In this document: positions 34,418 through 49,400 of the stretch, piece after piece | Layout: each line of letters begins with the position of its first letter | Position numbering within the stretch: position 1 is the first letter of the stretch | The notes under the pieces: model-generated | The model's database searches: none | What the model was told of the DNA's origin: nothing | The model's input: only the letters and a program-made list of their open reading frames with translations | Source: Progne subis subis | Lineage: Eukaryota > Chordata > Aves > Passeriformes > Hirundinidae | Direction of reading: 5' to 3' | Assembly: GCA_022316685.1 (NCBI GenBank) | Contig: JAKJHU010000164.1 | Coordinates: forward strand, 333,501 to 397,500 | DNA length: 64,000 bases | Position numbers and translations under genes: made by a program

Positions 34418-37400
34418 ATGTCGGCTAGCAGCCTCCTGGAGCAGGTAGGAGTCTCACCGCCAATACCGGGATGGCCCTGCCGGACGAGGCCGCGGCTCTG
34501 GGCCTTGACAGAGGTTGCGCCCCGGGTCGGGCCGGGGGGCGACCGCGTCCTCACTCCTCTCCCATTGCAGGGCCGCACTCCATTGTGATGCGGCCGGGCC
34601 GGGCCGGGCCTGTTCCCGCAGGGCTCGACCCCGCCGGTCCGGATCTTTCCTCTCCCTGGGCCGGGTCTCCCCGGGCTTTGGCTTTTTCCGCCGCGACGGG
34701 TCTGTTTTACCCACGCTTCTCTCTCCTCCCCTCACCCCGGGGTCCCCACGGGGGAGGGGCGGGGGGGTCTGTGTCTCCACCCGAGCCGGCTCAGTTCCTC
34801 TGACTCACCGCTCTCCCTCTTTCTCTCCCCACGTCGCCGCTTTCGTGCCAGAGACCCAAGGGCCAGGGCAACAAAGGTGAGATCCCGCGGGGCCGGGCGG
34901 GCCCGGCTGGGAGCGGGAAGATCCCACGGCCGGGAGAGGGAGGGTCTCCTTAAACCTGCCGGGAGGGAAATAAACCCTGCGACCGGGCCTGGCTGCTGGG
35001 CTGGGGATAGTTTGCAGGTGATGCCTGTACCGTGGGGAGGTGTCTGTATGCCGTGGGCTGAATGTAGTCTGTTAGAATTGGCAGAAGTACATTATATTCC
35101 CCGGATTTGGCTCGAAATACTTCAAGCTGATAATAATGGAAGCTCCTTGCATAGGTTTTTCTAATGTTACACTTCTCTTCTCAGTGCAAAACGGCTCTGT
35201 GCACCAGAAGGATGGGTTGAATGATGATGACTTTGAGCCTTACCTGAGTCCCCAGGCCCGCCCGGTGAGTACCTGCTGCAGGCAGCAAGGTTTCCTGCTC
35301 CTCCATGGGAGGGGAGTTTGGCCTCCTTGTATGTTCCCCATCTCGACTGATTGCATTTTGATGTTTGTCTGCTGCCTTATGTCCTGTCCTACACCTGCAT
35401 TTCTGCTGGTACAAAGCATCCACTGCCCTTAGATTGTGGTGGGTGAAGTAAGAAGGTTTTTAACAACTTTTTGAGGCTGTGAGAACTTCCTAGAGTTGGT
35501 GTCCAGCTCTTTTTTTTAACATGACTTTCTCAAAGTTACCATTTCTTCTCTTTTAGTTTTAGTGTTGTGCCTCTGTTGATCTCTGGCTCTTTACACTAGA
35601 GAAATGTGCTGAGTTGGGTTGTGAAGTTGCTTCACATGAGGCTGCTGCACTTTTGGAGAATCAGATCAACCTTCTTAACCTCTACACCAAGTCAACTGAT
35701 GATGCCTGTGAGGGTTTTCTGTTCTCTGTTTTTCTTAAAAAAAACCAAAAAACAAAACAAAACCACAAAGAAAACCAAACCCAGAGCCCACATGTGATAC
35801 AAGTGTTGAGACTTTCTTAGAACTTTGGTTATAAGTTGAGCCAGAGAGTTTTGGAATTTTGTGACCAGATCCTGGGAGTCAAACTTGCAGCTACTTTTCC
35901 TCTTCACTTTCTCTTAGAGTAACACCACTGTTAACTGGTGTTTGTTTTCCTTAATGAGCTGCAGGGGAGTGACACAGAACAGATGGAGTTCAGCTGATTA
36001 GATGTACAAGTGAGTACCATAGATAAACATTGGTAATAGCGCTGGAGCAGTCAGTTTATTCTCTTGGCTTCTCTTTCCGGTTGTGATCAGTAAAAATAAG
36101 CTGTTCTGGTTTCCCCTTGCTGTATTTTTGCATATTTTTACTAGTCAGTACATTATTTTTTTCATGTAAACGTGATACAAGTTTCTATCTCAGTTAAATT
36201 TTCAGCAAGTATTTTCCTAGTTTCTGCTAAGGATCTGAGGATAAGTATTCTTTGTCTGTCAGCTGTTCATAGTCTTCAGAATTCAGCCTGTCCATCCAGG
36301 CTGAATCACTACATTCAGCCCCTTGAAAAGTTACAAGCCTAAATTCAGCCTTCATAGATTGAGAGAACATTATTGCTTTCTCAAGTCTTGAATGAAAGCA
36401 GCTACTTTCCTAGTAGCTGTCATTTAATACTGATTTTTTCTGACTCAGCTATCAACATCCCTAATTCCCAGCTTCTTTCTGAATATGTATGTATTTCCTA
36501 CAAACTGCAGTTTTAGTTAAGTTTCCTGAAGACAATGAAGGTTACTATAGTTTTGAAGCAACACAGTATTTTAGTCTATTTGGAATGTTTTGATGGAGTA
36601 TTTCTGGATCTTTCATTTCTTTTGGTGTGTCACAGGCTGATAAAAATTCATTTTAAAAATAAGGAAACAATTGGATGTGCCCCAGGAGGCAGAAACCAAG
36701 ATGAAGCAAAGTGAAACTACCAAGTTAACTTGGAATGGAACCTTTGAGTAATTCTCAGTTCCTTGTTGTGCTCTGTTGCTGGTCTATAGTCTATAAAATA
36801 GAGTTCAAAACCTCCAGAGCTTGGTCTGGAGGGAGGCAAAAAGTACACAGATATCCAAGGGTACACCTCTTTGCTGAAGATGGTTAAGGGAGTTAGAGAA
36901 ACTGCTCTGAATAACTGAATTAAATGAGTTTTGGAATTGCTTCCTGGGCTCTCCACACACCTCTGAGGTAACCATGTTGTAAAGTTTCACTGCTCCTTAT
37001 TCCCTACCTTTTTCAGGTCTGACTGTTACTTGTCAGTTCCCATGAGGTTACTGTGTATTTTAAAGCTCAGATACACAGTAAATGATTTTTTCAACCCTTT
37101 TAAAACCAAAAGCTCAATGGCAAGGCTCACTCAGAACCCTGGTTCTGGTCTGAGGTGAAGAGGAACAGTGAATTTGAGGAAATAACTGTGTGAAGAGTCT
37201 TAGTCATGGAGAGAATGAGAAGCTGGTGGACTTTTATTTGCATGGTAATCAGCAAGCGTGTCAGTTTTCCTAGCGCAGGGGAGCAGAGTGAGGTGCTGTG
37301 TTTGATAACAGAGCAGTGTTGGAGACATTCAGGTGGAGAACAGCAGTGACTGTCCAAATGTGCTCTGAGCTGGCTGTGCTCGACTCTTGAACTGCTCTGC

Positions 37401-40400
37401 TCCCTCCCTTCTGTATGTAGCTGTTTAGTACTCCACAGGTCATAGCTTAATACACCTTGTGTTAGATATTTCAAAGCTGAACATAATTGACAAGTTGGAA
37501 AACATTGTGAGGTGACAAGAGGAAATATTTTTATCTGATAGTGATGTGTTTTGAGTGCTCCTGTGGAGAGAAAATGCCTTTGCCTTGGGTTTAGGGATGG
37601 GCTGGCAAATTCCTATATCTTTACAGCTGAGTTCAGGAGAAAAAAATGTTACTCTTTACTCTTGTCATTGAGGCAGTTAACTTATGAAGTGACTTTGCTG
37701 GCTCAAAATAGTAATAGGAAGTATTAAGTTTCATTTGTCTTACAAGTTAGTGTCAGAGTTGATGCTTTTGGACATAGCTGAGTCCTGTGTTTAGCCGGAT
37801 TGAGTTCCTCAGTTAGTAAAACCCTGGATGAGAGTGAGTTTTTTTTACTAAATTTGATTTTGGGAGACCTTTGTGAAAACAAAGGTTGAGGAGAGCATTT
37901 CTGAGTTTCCAGGCAGTATCACAGAAATCTTGTCTCTAAACACATGGTGTTAAATAATTCCTATTCATTTCTGTAAAGCTGGGGCTTAGCTCCAAACCTG
38001 TTGCTCTCCTGTAAGTAGAAGGTAGAGTGGCAAACCAACTATTTCTGGAGGGTGCCAGAGCCATCTTGAGAGACTCCTTGGATTTCAGTGTGGCATAAAG
38101 TCCTCTGGGAGCTGTGCTTGGCAAGTGAATACATGATTCAACAAAAAATGGAGCAGAGCCTGCTGCAAGCCAAGCTTTTAGCGGGGAACTGAGCATGTCT
38201 TTGATCTCGTCTGCACTGGGCTGGTGTGTTAGGGGCTGGGCAGCATGAGACTGCTTCTCACAGGTTCAAATTACTCTGTGTAATGTCCATTAGCAGGACT
38301 GAAACCACTGCCCAGAGGGGAACTGCGTTTGAATGGGACATGACAGGTGTTTTTCATGTAAGCAAATCTTAGGGATGTCTGAGACTTCCCTAATTGTCAA
38401 ATTATGCATTTGGTTTTTTGTAACCTGAAGGCTACTTGGATGTTAAAAGGGAGATCAAGGCATGGAGCAAGTTTTTTTTTTCCTCTCTCAATTTGAAACC
38501 TGCTTATGCTGCTGCTGTCACTGTGCTGTGGAAGGCTTCTACTGGTTACTTTCCGTTTTCAGGAAATTTTCAGTGTGTGCCCACAGCACTGGAGAAGTTT
38601 GTGTTTTGAGGAATAGGCCTTAAATCCCTGTTTGTCTGCAATTTCGTGGAATATTGTGAAGTATGGAACTTTAAATTGTAGGAATAAAGCTGTTTCTGCA
38701 GCTAATAAGTTTAAGGAAAGCAATCAGGAACACCTTTGATTTTCAGTGTGTTTCCACTGGGTCATTTTCTTTCTTATTCCCCTTCTCTCTGTCTTGTTTC
38801 CCCAAATCCTCCCTGGAACACCCTAATAAAGGTTAAGGATGTTATATAAGCAGGAAAAACTCTTGTTGGAAGTAGCTACTAACAGAAGATGATATTTGTA
38901 TGCAAGATACTGGATTTTAAGGCCCGAGCAGGAGCACTGGGGCTTCCCAGTGTCCAGTCCCACACCATATGTCAAGAACACCACACACTCCCCTCTTGGC
39001 ATGGGAGGCTTTGTCTTTGACCTTTCTTAGCCTATGTCTTTAACATTTCTGGCAATGGAACAGATTTTAGAGCCCTTCTAGCAAAAGACGTGTTCAAGGC
39101 TGGGCCTGTTTATCTGCCCAGCCCTAAGGTAGGGAGGAGTGGGGCATGGGAAGTCTAAACTGCCTTTATTCCTGGTCCCTTAAAATTGGTTCAGCTCCTA
39201 ACCATTCAGTGCTTATGTTTTTGTGGTTTTCTTTCAGAATAATGCATACACTGCAATGTCTGATTCCTACTTACCAAGCTACTTCAGTCCCTCCATTGGA
39301 TTCTCCTACTCTTTAGGTGAAGCTGCCTGGTCCACAGGGGGAGACCCCCCCATGCCCTACCTGACCTCGTATGGACAGCTGAGCAACGGGGAGCCTCACT
39401 TCCTCCCTGATGCCATGTTCGGGCAGCCAGGGGCCCTTGGCAGCACTCCGTTCCTCGGGCAGCATGGCTTTAACTTCTTTCCAAGTGGGATTGACTTTTC
39501 GGCTTGGGGGAATAACAGTTCTCAGGGACAATCCACTCAAAGCTCTGGCTACAGCAGCAACTATGCCTATGCTCCCAGCTCACTGGGAGGTGCCATGATC
39601 GATGGGCAGTCGGCCTTTCCCAACGAGAGTCTGAATAAGGCTCCTGGCATGAACACCATCGACCAGGGCATGGCAGCCCTCAAGCTTGGTGGCACAGATG
39701 TGGCGAGCAGTGTCCCAAAAGTCGTTGGCTCAGCCGTGGGGAGTGGATCTATCGCCAGTAATATTGTGACATCAAACAGTTTGCCTCCGGTAACGATTGC
39801 ACCACCAAAGCCGACCTCATGGGCTGACATTGCCAGCAAACCTGCGAAGCAGCAGCCCAAGCTGAAGACAAAGAATGGCATTGCAGGGTCGAGTCTTCCA
39901 CCACCTCCCATAAAACATAATATGGATATTGGAACTTGGGATAACAAAGGGCCAGTGGCAAAAGCCTCATCACAGGCCTTGGTCCAGAATCTCGCTCAAC
40001 AGCCAGCGCAGGTGTCTCTGCAGCCCATGGGCCAGCAGATCAATAGTAGCCCGCCGCTGACCCAGGCTCCGGGTGGGCAGCAGCCGCAGGCGCTGCCACC
40101 ACCAGCCCCGCTGCCTGTGCCACCAGCACAGCCCACCCGCTGGGTTGCTCCTCGGAATCGTGGCAACGGCTTCAGCCAGAATGGAGTGGATGGTAACGGA
40201 GTGGGACAGGCTCAGGCCAGTTCTGGTTCTCCTTCAGAGCCACACCCGGTCTTGGAGAAGTTGAGATCTGTCAACAACTACAACCCCAAGGATTTTGACT
40301 GGAACCCAAAGCATGGACGGGTTTTCATCATTAAGAGTTACTCTGAGGACGATATCCACCGTTCCATTAAATACAACATCTGGTGCAGTACAGAGCATGG

Positions 40401-43400
40401 CAACAAGAGACTGGATGCAGCCTATCGCTCCATGAATGGGAAGGGCCCTGTATACTTGCTGTTCAGTGTCAACGGTAGTGGTCACTTCTGCGGCGTAGCA
40501 GAAATGAAATCTGCTGTGGACTATAACACCTGTGCAGGTGTGTGGTCCCAGGACAAGTGGAAGGGACGTTTTGATGTCAGGTGGATTTTTGTGAAGGACG
40601 TTCCCAACAGCCAGCTGCGACACATCCGCCTAGAGAACAATGAGAATAAACCAGTGACCAACTCCAGGGACACTCAGGAGGTGCCTCTGGAAAAGGCTAA
40701 GCAGGTGTTGAAAATCATTGCCACCTACAAGCACACCACCTCCATCTTTGATGACTTCTCACACTATGAGAAACGCCAAGAGGAGGAGGAAAATGTTAAA
40801 AAGGTAACGCGCTTGTGTGTCTCATCTGAGCGGGACAAGAGGTGGTGGGGACTGCCTTCCACTGGACAAACTAGGGGGTGTGAAGGGGTGGACTTGTGGG
40901 CATTAGCCTGCTTTTGGCAATCTGCCTCCTTGTACCTGGAACCCACACCAAAATAGTAGCCCCTCTTGGTGGGGGAGTATGTCCAGAGAAGGTACCAAGG
41001 TGATTAGAGGGATGGAGCACCTCTCCTGTGTGGGAATGCTGAGAAAATTGGGATTGTTCAGCCAGGAAAAGAGAAGGCTTTGGGGTGACCTAATTGTGGC
41101 CTTTTAGTGCCTGACAGGAGCCCACAGGAAAGATGGAAAGAGACTATTTACAAGGGCCTGGAGAGACAGGACAAGGGAGAATGGCTTTTAATTGAGAGAA
41201 TAGGTTTTGATTGGATATTAGGAGAAAATTGTTCCCTGTGAGGGTGGTGAGGCACAGATTGCCTAGAGAAGCTGTGGCTGCCCCATCCCTGAAAGTCCAA
41301 GGCCAGGTTTGATGGAGCTTGGAGCTGCCTGGTCTAGCGGACAGTGTCTCTGCCCATTGCAGTTTATTAGAATTAGATGATCTTTAAGATCCTTTCCAAT
41401 ACGAACCATTACATGATTCTATGAAATGGGTGCCAGCAGTTGGCAGAGCAGGATGAGGAGCCTTGCCCAGGCCCTGCCTGCGACTGACTGTGTGTTGGTT
41501 ATGCTGAGTCTCAGCCTTCGCTGAGTGCTGTGATGTAAACAAAATGTATTTCTGTGCCAGTATCAGCTCCTGAATCAGAGCACTTTGAAGTTGGAGACCT
41601 TCAGGGCATTTGGGAAATTGTTAGAAACAAGAGCCAGGTCTTAGAACGGCTGCTAATCCACCCCCTGGCCACAGTGGGGTCAGCATGACAGATGTCTCCC
41701 TCTACTTGTAAAACCTCCAGGAACAGCAGTTCCTGTTCCTCTCTAGGCAATCTATCCCTCTCCTTAATTATCCTTCCTGTAAGGAGGCTTTGTCTAATTC
41801 CCAACCTAAATCTCCCTTACTGCGATTGAAGTGCATGACTGCTTGTCCTGTGGACACGGTTGTTATGTTCCTTGTTGCTCTGTTTGGGGCCATGGTGGGC
41901 TGTCATCTGCACGGCACTGCCAGTAGTGTGGCACATGAGCTGAGCTCACAACTTGCCTTACAGCTGCTCTCAAATCCTCCTGTCATCATCTATTCCTTAA
42001 AGAGGCATTAATTGAAAATCCTACCCCAAATTCAGAAACCACTGGGCTTTGAATCTTACTTGGGTTCAGCTGTAGTAAAGTCACCTGGGGTTGCCCTTCC
42101 CCTTGGTGTGGGTCTGGCTTATGTTTGAACAAAATGATAATTAAAAAATTAGCATTAGCACAGCTGGCTGGGAGTTTGCCAAGTTTCCTGATGATCTCTT
42201 TAGTTTGAGCAATGGGGAATTTTTCACCCAAGACTTGAAGAACAGACTGAGGAGCTGCAGCTGCTCACTATGACAGTGAATGCAGTTTTAATTTTTTATA
42301 TAGATTTTACATGAAGCATCGTATAAATAAAAACTCTTAAATACAAAGGTGGTCATTTGCAGTGCTTGAAGAAGGTCTATAAGGGAGGAATTATAAATAG
42401 CAAAGTGTGAAGGTGTAAACTGGTATTTTGTGAGGACCTGATTGTTTTGTGTGATTTCACCTCCTAGAATTGTTTTACTCGTTACCCAGCTTTTATCTTC
42501 CCTGTGAGGGTCGTGAGGCTCTGGTACAGGTTGGCCCAGAGAAGGTGGCTGCCCCCTCTGTGGAAGTGTTCAAGGCCAGGCTGGATGGGGCTGGAAGCAA
42601 CCTAGTTGAGTGGAAGGTGTGCATGCCCATGGCAGGGGGTGGAGCAGGATCATCTGTAAAGTTCTTTACAACCTAAATTATTATGGTATTCTGTGATATC
42701 CTCCAGACCTGACTTCAGGAGCAACAGTTAGCATTGTTAGTCAGGCACAGTGGGAGAATGAATGCAAAGGGGGAAAATGCTCCTTAAGGACAGGGGATGG
42801 ATGGATGGATGGTGAAAAGAGTTAATATTAAGTACAGGTAAGCAGAGGGAGAAGGAAAAGAGAGGGGAAGGCTTTAGGAAAAGCAGACAGAATAATGGGC
42901 TCTTCTGGAAAGCTGCTGTGTAAATTCTGAAAATCAGGAATATAGTTGAAATGAGACTTAGTAGTTTTCTTAAAGCTGTAAACCATCTTTATTCATCTTC
43001 CCAGCTGCATTATGAAGTCTCCTCCTCTTGCTTCCTTCTTGAGATGTGCTGGTGTGGATAGTTGAAACCTGCAGCAATAATCTGAGTGCCAGCGCTGGCT
43101 GTCTCAACCATATCCTAGTGGATGCAGCACCAATTGATTAGGAAAGTGCTCTTTCTCTGCAAAGGAGCTTAGTCATAGGTCTTTGGAATTCACAGAGGAG
43201 AAGGGAGTTGTGTAAACACAGTTGGTATTTGCTCTTTGCTATTTACTCACCCAGTCTCATGCTCCAGGCCCCTGTAACATCCGGCATGGATGAGGTGACT
43301 CTCTGATCCTTGGTCATTCTTACAGTAACAATTTGACTTCCTCGGTCACTCCCTGACGCAGACTGGAATGTGGTTTAAGGTTTCTGTAACTTCTCTTTCA

Positions 43401-46400
43401 TGGCTTCATTGAGGACTAGTTATTTTTGCTGAAGGAGGGTTTTCTTTTTTCTTGGAGCAATTCCTACCATGGGACTAGAGGTGCCAAAAAGCTCAAACCA
43501 TGTTCTGTCTGCTTGAAGCATCTCAAGTAATCACCTGAATTAAAAAAAATTATATGAAGAACCACAGTTGAAGCACTGGGACGTTAAATCGCTGCTCTGC
43601 CAGCTTTTTGTACTGCTTTGTGCTGGGGAAAATCCCATTGTTTCCAGCTCTTTTATCTCTCCCACCGTCTGAGATGTTGATGCTCTGTAGTTGTGTTCCT
43701 TGAAGCTTAATGTTTCAAGGTTTGGCTCGTTTCAAACTTCTCCCAAGCTGAAATTGTTTCACTTGGATTCACCTTGCCCAAATCTTAGTCTCTTAGTTTG
43801 ATTCCTCCTTGCTGTCTGAGCAGGTGGATGATCTCTTGCGAAAGTCTGGGAACTCGTGAATATTCTTTTACACTTCTCAATGTTAGTAATTTCTTCAGAA
43901 TCCCCTAAAGCAGGTCCATGAAATTATACAAAAAATGTATATTATTTATGCTGTTTCCATTGCTCAGTGAAGGGAGAGGAGTGGGTTGTAGTTCAGTGTT
44001 GAAAACACTGAAGTAATCCTCTTTCTTTTCCTTTTCTGTTGCCTGTGCCCATCCTGTTCCTCTAAAGCTAATCCCCATTCCTTTTGTGTTGCTTTGCTCT
44101 ACTGATCCAGTTTTTAAAAAGGTTTGAATATTCTCCTGACCCAAAATGGTGGAGCTGACTCGCAGTGCAATTCTGCCCAGAGCAGTCTTGAAACCCAGAA
44201 CAGCTGCTTTTACTGGAGAGCTAGTCACTGACTTCCATGTAAGAATTATTTTATCTTTTGCTTTAACAGCCAAAACAACAACACAAATTTCTGCCCCATG
44301 GTCATGCGCTTGGATTTCTAGGAATGCTGCAGTAACCTTGGTGTAAAGATCTTCCATAATGATCTGCTTGGTGTGAAAGGTTGACAGCTTGTGTTTTATG
44401 GAAACACTGTCAGTGGGAACTCTAAGGGAAGTTTATTTCGGTTCTTTCTGCCTGCCCAGGCTTGAGATATTTGGCTACTCACACATTCCAGGAAGTTTAG
44501 GAAGGCTATCTCGTGAAAACCAGTCCTGTAGAGTGCTTAGTGGTCAGGTTTGCAGCTGAGAAGAGACAATTTTTACTGGGATTTGAGTGACTTTGAGTCA
44601 AGCTGAACTGTGCAGAGTGGGGAGGGCTTTGATGGGGTTTGTTGTACTGAGGATCAGCCTCAAAGCACAAAGGTGGGATTGGCCAGATTGGATCTGTTTT
44701 TTCTAGAATTGTGCTGCTTTGTGCCTCAGCTGATGCTGTCTTTTGGTTAAAGGAGTATTAATATGCCTCCTTGGAACACGTGATTTAAGGGAAAACTGAG
44801 GGGTGTTGTATGAGCCTGTTTGAAATGAACAGGCTGTTTCACAGTTACTGGAACACGTGAATGCTTTCTGAAGGATTTTACAAAGCTCTTTTTTTTCTTC
44901 CCAATTTGTAATCTCAGAGGGGAGGAGAGAGAATATTCCTTATAGGGTGAACCAGCACTCTTTCCTCCTGCTGTTAGAGTTGTCCTGGAGAATGCTGCAT
45001 TTGCTTTGGCTTTACCATATTCCACAGGACAGTATTTCTGACTAGAAGATTCAATTCCTGGATATTCTATATCCACACAAAGCCAACTGTTTTCTGTGGC
45101 AGCAAGGGAACACTCCTTCCACTCACACGGTTCCTTTCATTCAGTAATCCCAGGGCTATTTGCTGTTTTCTGCTCCAAATCCTGGCCATAGTGAAATTAA
45201 TTGATTGATGCACTGAGACAGAATTTCCGCTGTGCTGTTCAGCAATGCACATGGTTTCAGTTTATTTCCAGGCTGTTTAAATCCCATAGGACTGGTCCAT
45301 GCTTGTGTATTTGCCCAGAAATGGAGGAAACAAACTATCCTGCTTATACCGGTGGCTTGGCACTGGCTGTTTGTAAGGAATACTTTTGTGCTTAGGATAT
45401 TTTTAAGCCAGCCCTTAACACTCCGAGATTTTTGCTTGTGTTCTAGCTGTGTCTAAAGATAGGAGAAAACTGGAGGGAAGACTTAGATCTGTCTGATGCT
45501 CTAATCCATGTTTTCTGCTGTGAGACAGGGAGCTGTGTTTCCCCATCCCTAAAACAGGAGCTAGGAGCCTTTTCACTCTGACTGAAGTTGAATCAGAACA
45601 GTGGAAGAACAAACCACTTGCACTTGCCTTGTAGTCCTTTCTCTCACTATTAGTATTGTTTTATAAGTCTTTAAAATAATATTTTATTGTAAAGTTTGTT
45701 AATATTACAAAATAATATTTGAAGTTGATTTGTTGACATTGGTTTAAGGGCCTGTTGATAACCCACAACAGATGGACTGCTTAAATTTTTTCAATTGTTT
45801 TATCTCTGTCTGTGGCAGAGGGTTGGAACTAGAAGATTTATAAGGTCCTTTCCATCCCAGGCCATTCTAGGATTCAAGGACTGGAATTGGTGTTGTGCCA
45901 GCCAGAGAGTGCAGGCCATCTGCAATGGGGTTTCGCACCTCTTAGAGGTATGGCCTTGAGCAGAGGGAGTTTATTCCACATCCTGTTCTTGTGAACTTGT
46001 TCCCAACGTACTTCTTGCCCTCAGTGTGGGAAAAGGTTTATGTCCCCCTGCTCCAGGTTATCTTGGCTAGATGATTTCAGCTCTGAGATGCAGAATACCC
46101 TGAACAAATACTTCTTATAAATATCCTAATCGAATTAATTATGAACATATTACTGACTTCAAATTAATGTCTTAAAAAAAAAACCAACTCCCCCCCCCCC
46201 CCCCCCCCTCCCTTTAGCAGATGAATTAAAATGGGAGAATGACCTTAAACTGAAGTAGGGTAGATTTAGATTAGATATTAGGGAGAAATTAATTTCTGTA
46301 ATGGTATTGAGGTCATAGCAGGGGTTGCCCAGAGAAGCTGTGGCTGCCCCTGGATCCCTGCAAGTGTCCAAGGCCAGGCTGGACAGACTTGGAGCTGCCT

Positions 46401-49400
46401 GGTCTAATGGAAGGTTGTCTCTGTCCATGGCAGGGACTGGAATGAGGTGGGCTTTCGGGTCCCTTCCAACCCAAACCAGTCTATGGTTCTGTGATAAATT
46501 GTATGTTTATGGCTGGCAAATGCCCTAGAAACACTGTGGAGGGCTTGGAATCAGAAAGGAGTGTGTAAGCTGTAAGCAGTAGGGGTTGCTTTGTTTTTTT
46601 ATCTTATTTTTTCCTCCAAGCATTCTGGATAACTTGCTGGCACTGAGATTAAAAGCTACTAACACAGGTATGTGTTTCAGGTTATGTTATTAACAGCTGC
46701 TCCCCCAGAAAAAAGTACTTGTCTTCCAAGCAAAACTCTTTGCTGGCGGTTTCATTCAGTGAAACCCCCAGGGCACGGTCTGGTTCAGCTCCTGGAATTT
46801 TTCCCCTGCAGAAGTACAGTGGGTCACAAGGAGTTGCTGAAAACTGATTAGGATCCCAAAAAAACAGTTGAAGCACATTGATAGGTGGGCAGTCCATCAA
46901 GAACATCTCCATGCACAGTGTTCCTTCCTTGTTCTTACTGGAACTGTAATTCTGCACCAGCTTTTTGCCTGAAGGAAGCTGCTTTCTTCTTTTATGTCTC
47001 AGGTTCCTGAAGCTCCTTGTTTTGTGCTGTATAGTCATTCTCACTGCAATTAGTCTTCTCATTTTCCTGCATGTTCTGGTTTGTACCTGGTAGTAATTGT
47101 GCTGTCTTATGGCTTTATGAGTTAATAACTAATTCGTTAGTGGTGCAAGCCACTGGAGGCTTGGCAGCCATAACAGTGCCAGCACCCTGCTCTACCACAG
47201 CAGCTCCTAGGGAAGTCCCTGTTAAATGAGGGTGGTCATTATCCAAACTGATGGCTGGGGTAGGGACTTGTTTGTAGCTCCTTCCAGTGACTAGTGCCCA
47301 GTATGAGCCTTTTTAATAGACATATAAATCATATAACAATGTGTTTGAGCATTTAATAATGAACCATTTGGGGTTTGTGCGAGAACTTGGAAATTTCTGG
47401 TTCTTTATAATTAGATTTTTTTTTTTTTTTTCTTAAAAGCACAGTGCTGAGCTACTTTTTTTGTGTGGTTAACTGCAGAGCTATTGTAATGTAATCCCAG
47501 TTTGGTAGACTTGGATAAAATCAACCTAAAACTCTTGTCTTTTGTTTCTAATCTTGGGGGGAAAGGACTCTTTAGTTTCCACACTCTTTAGTTTCCTTAT
47601 ATCTGTGCACAGTAGGGGAAAGCTCTGCTGTCTCCCTCTCAGCTCTGTTATTTGTGGTACCATTCTGTAAAATACCTTCAGAGAATTTCCCGTCATCTCA
47701 GAATTAAGGAAATCGAGAAGCCCTTTTGGCTGTTGCAGCCTGATTTGGAATTCAGCTGATTCCAGAACCATGTTCTTGGTACACTTAGAGGAGGAAAAAA
47801 AAAAAATAAATGAAATACAAAACTCCTCCAGTGAATGTGGCTTTGTGTTCCCTTTCAAGTGGCTGTAAAATGACGGGACATTCTATAGGGAGTGTTGGCT
47901 CTTTTACTTGAGTTTGTGAATTCAGCTCTTCATGGCTGACAGAAGCAGGCAAATAGATCTCCTCTTGTCCTCTCATAATACAGAATATTGTGGTGTGTTT
48001 TTCTCGTAGCATGAAGTGTCTCTTCTGTCTTATTTGGGATGGAGGTGGTGTTTAAGCCTCAAATACCAGTACAGCTGCAGTGGGTCAGATCAAAGTCTAT
48101 CAGTGCGTCTCACGGGGCTGTAGGAGCTGCACATCTGCTGGGCACAGAGAGAGATATTGCTTGGGTATCCCTGCTCTCTGTTTCCAGTTAGAAAATCTAT
48201 GTGCAGCTGGCAATAACACAGTTGAGAGCAAGCACCTGTGAGGGCAGTACAGGCACGTATCCATCTCTGAAGGTTTTTCTTCCCTTGAACAATATGTGGC
48301 TTTGGAATTTACATAACCCCGAGGATGTATCTTTGTCTTTATCAGTTCATTGTTTTTCTGTCCAAGATCTCCCCTTGAGCATCCAGAGGATCTCCAGTTC
48401 TTCAGCTAAATTATGTGTTGTGTGGGGAAATGTGTCCTTTTGGTTTGCTTTGAGTCTGCCTCGTGATTCCCCCTTGTTCTTGTTGTGAGAAAAGGTGGCA
48501 AGCAATTATTTCACTGTCTCTCTATGCCTACTCTTCCTTTCCAGTCATCTATCTTCCAGTAGCTTGGAGAGTTAGAGCGCAGTAACTCTGCAGATGGAAA
48601 TGACTCTGTGCCTTGCTCACCCATTTTTATTTGACCCTTTTCCAGTTCTGCTCCATGACAGTGGAGGTGGAGAGGAGCAGAGCTACTGGGTTTGTATAAC
48701 AGCACAGTGGTATGTTCTGTTTAGGGTGATATTTACGTTTTTTCAGGGTAGGCAATTTCCTGGAGTTACAGATCGTGTTTCCAATGGTTAGTGGTCAGTT
48801 TGGAACCTGTAATCTTGAAATAAAGGGTAGTGATTCTCTGCACACGCATAGTTTAATTTTTCTCAACCAGGTAGACCAAGTGTCCTGTAAAGTTCAGCAG
48901 CTTTTTCTCACAGTTGTCCACTTAGTCAACTGCTGTTTTTATTACCCTGAATAGCTTAATATCATCAGTGAACTTGGTCACTATTATTCACTCCTCTTTC
49001 TAGATATTTTATGAATGTATGTAGCCACAAATTCCACTGAAGCTCTGTGTGTTTTCAGTCCTTGGCATTACACCTGCATGGTGTGACAGAGGGCACTGCC
49101 AAGGCTTTAACTCTACAGCAGTGAAGATTTTGAAATACTAAAGTGGAGTTCCTTCCTTTTCTAAAGAGTTTTGTGGCACTCATTGTAAGACTTCTTGCCT
49201 GAGTGCTGGCTTAAGGTAACCAAACTAATGAAATGCATTTCCCTTGTAGTGATGGGGAAGAATAAATAACTCCCTGGTTGTTGAAGACCAGAATTTTCTT
49301 TCTTCCTAATGACTGGAAAGGACTTGTATTATTTTGCTTGTGCTCCAAAGTCAGCCACTCCAGTTCCAGGCTGTGTTGTGAGCCCAGTTGTCCTCCCACG

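Noticed and set aside
33680..34578. Minus-strand open frames with CVCVCV repeats and plus-strand HTHTHT repeats
   Set aside because: Translations of the CA microsatellite and GC-rich promoter, not protein-coding.
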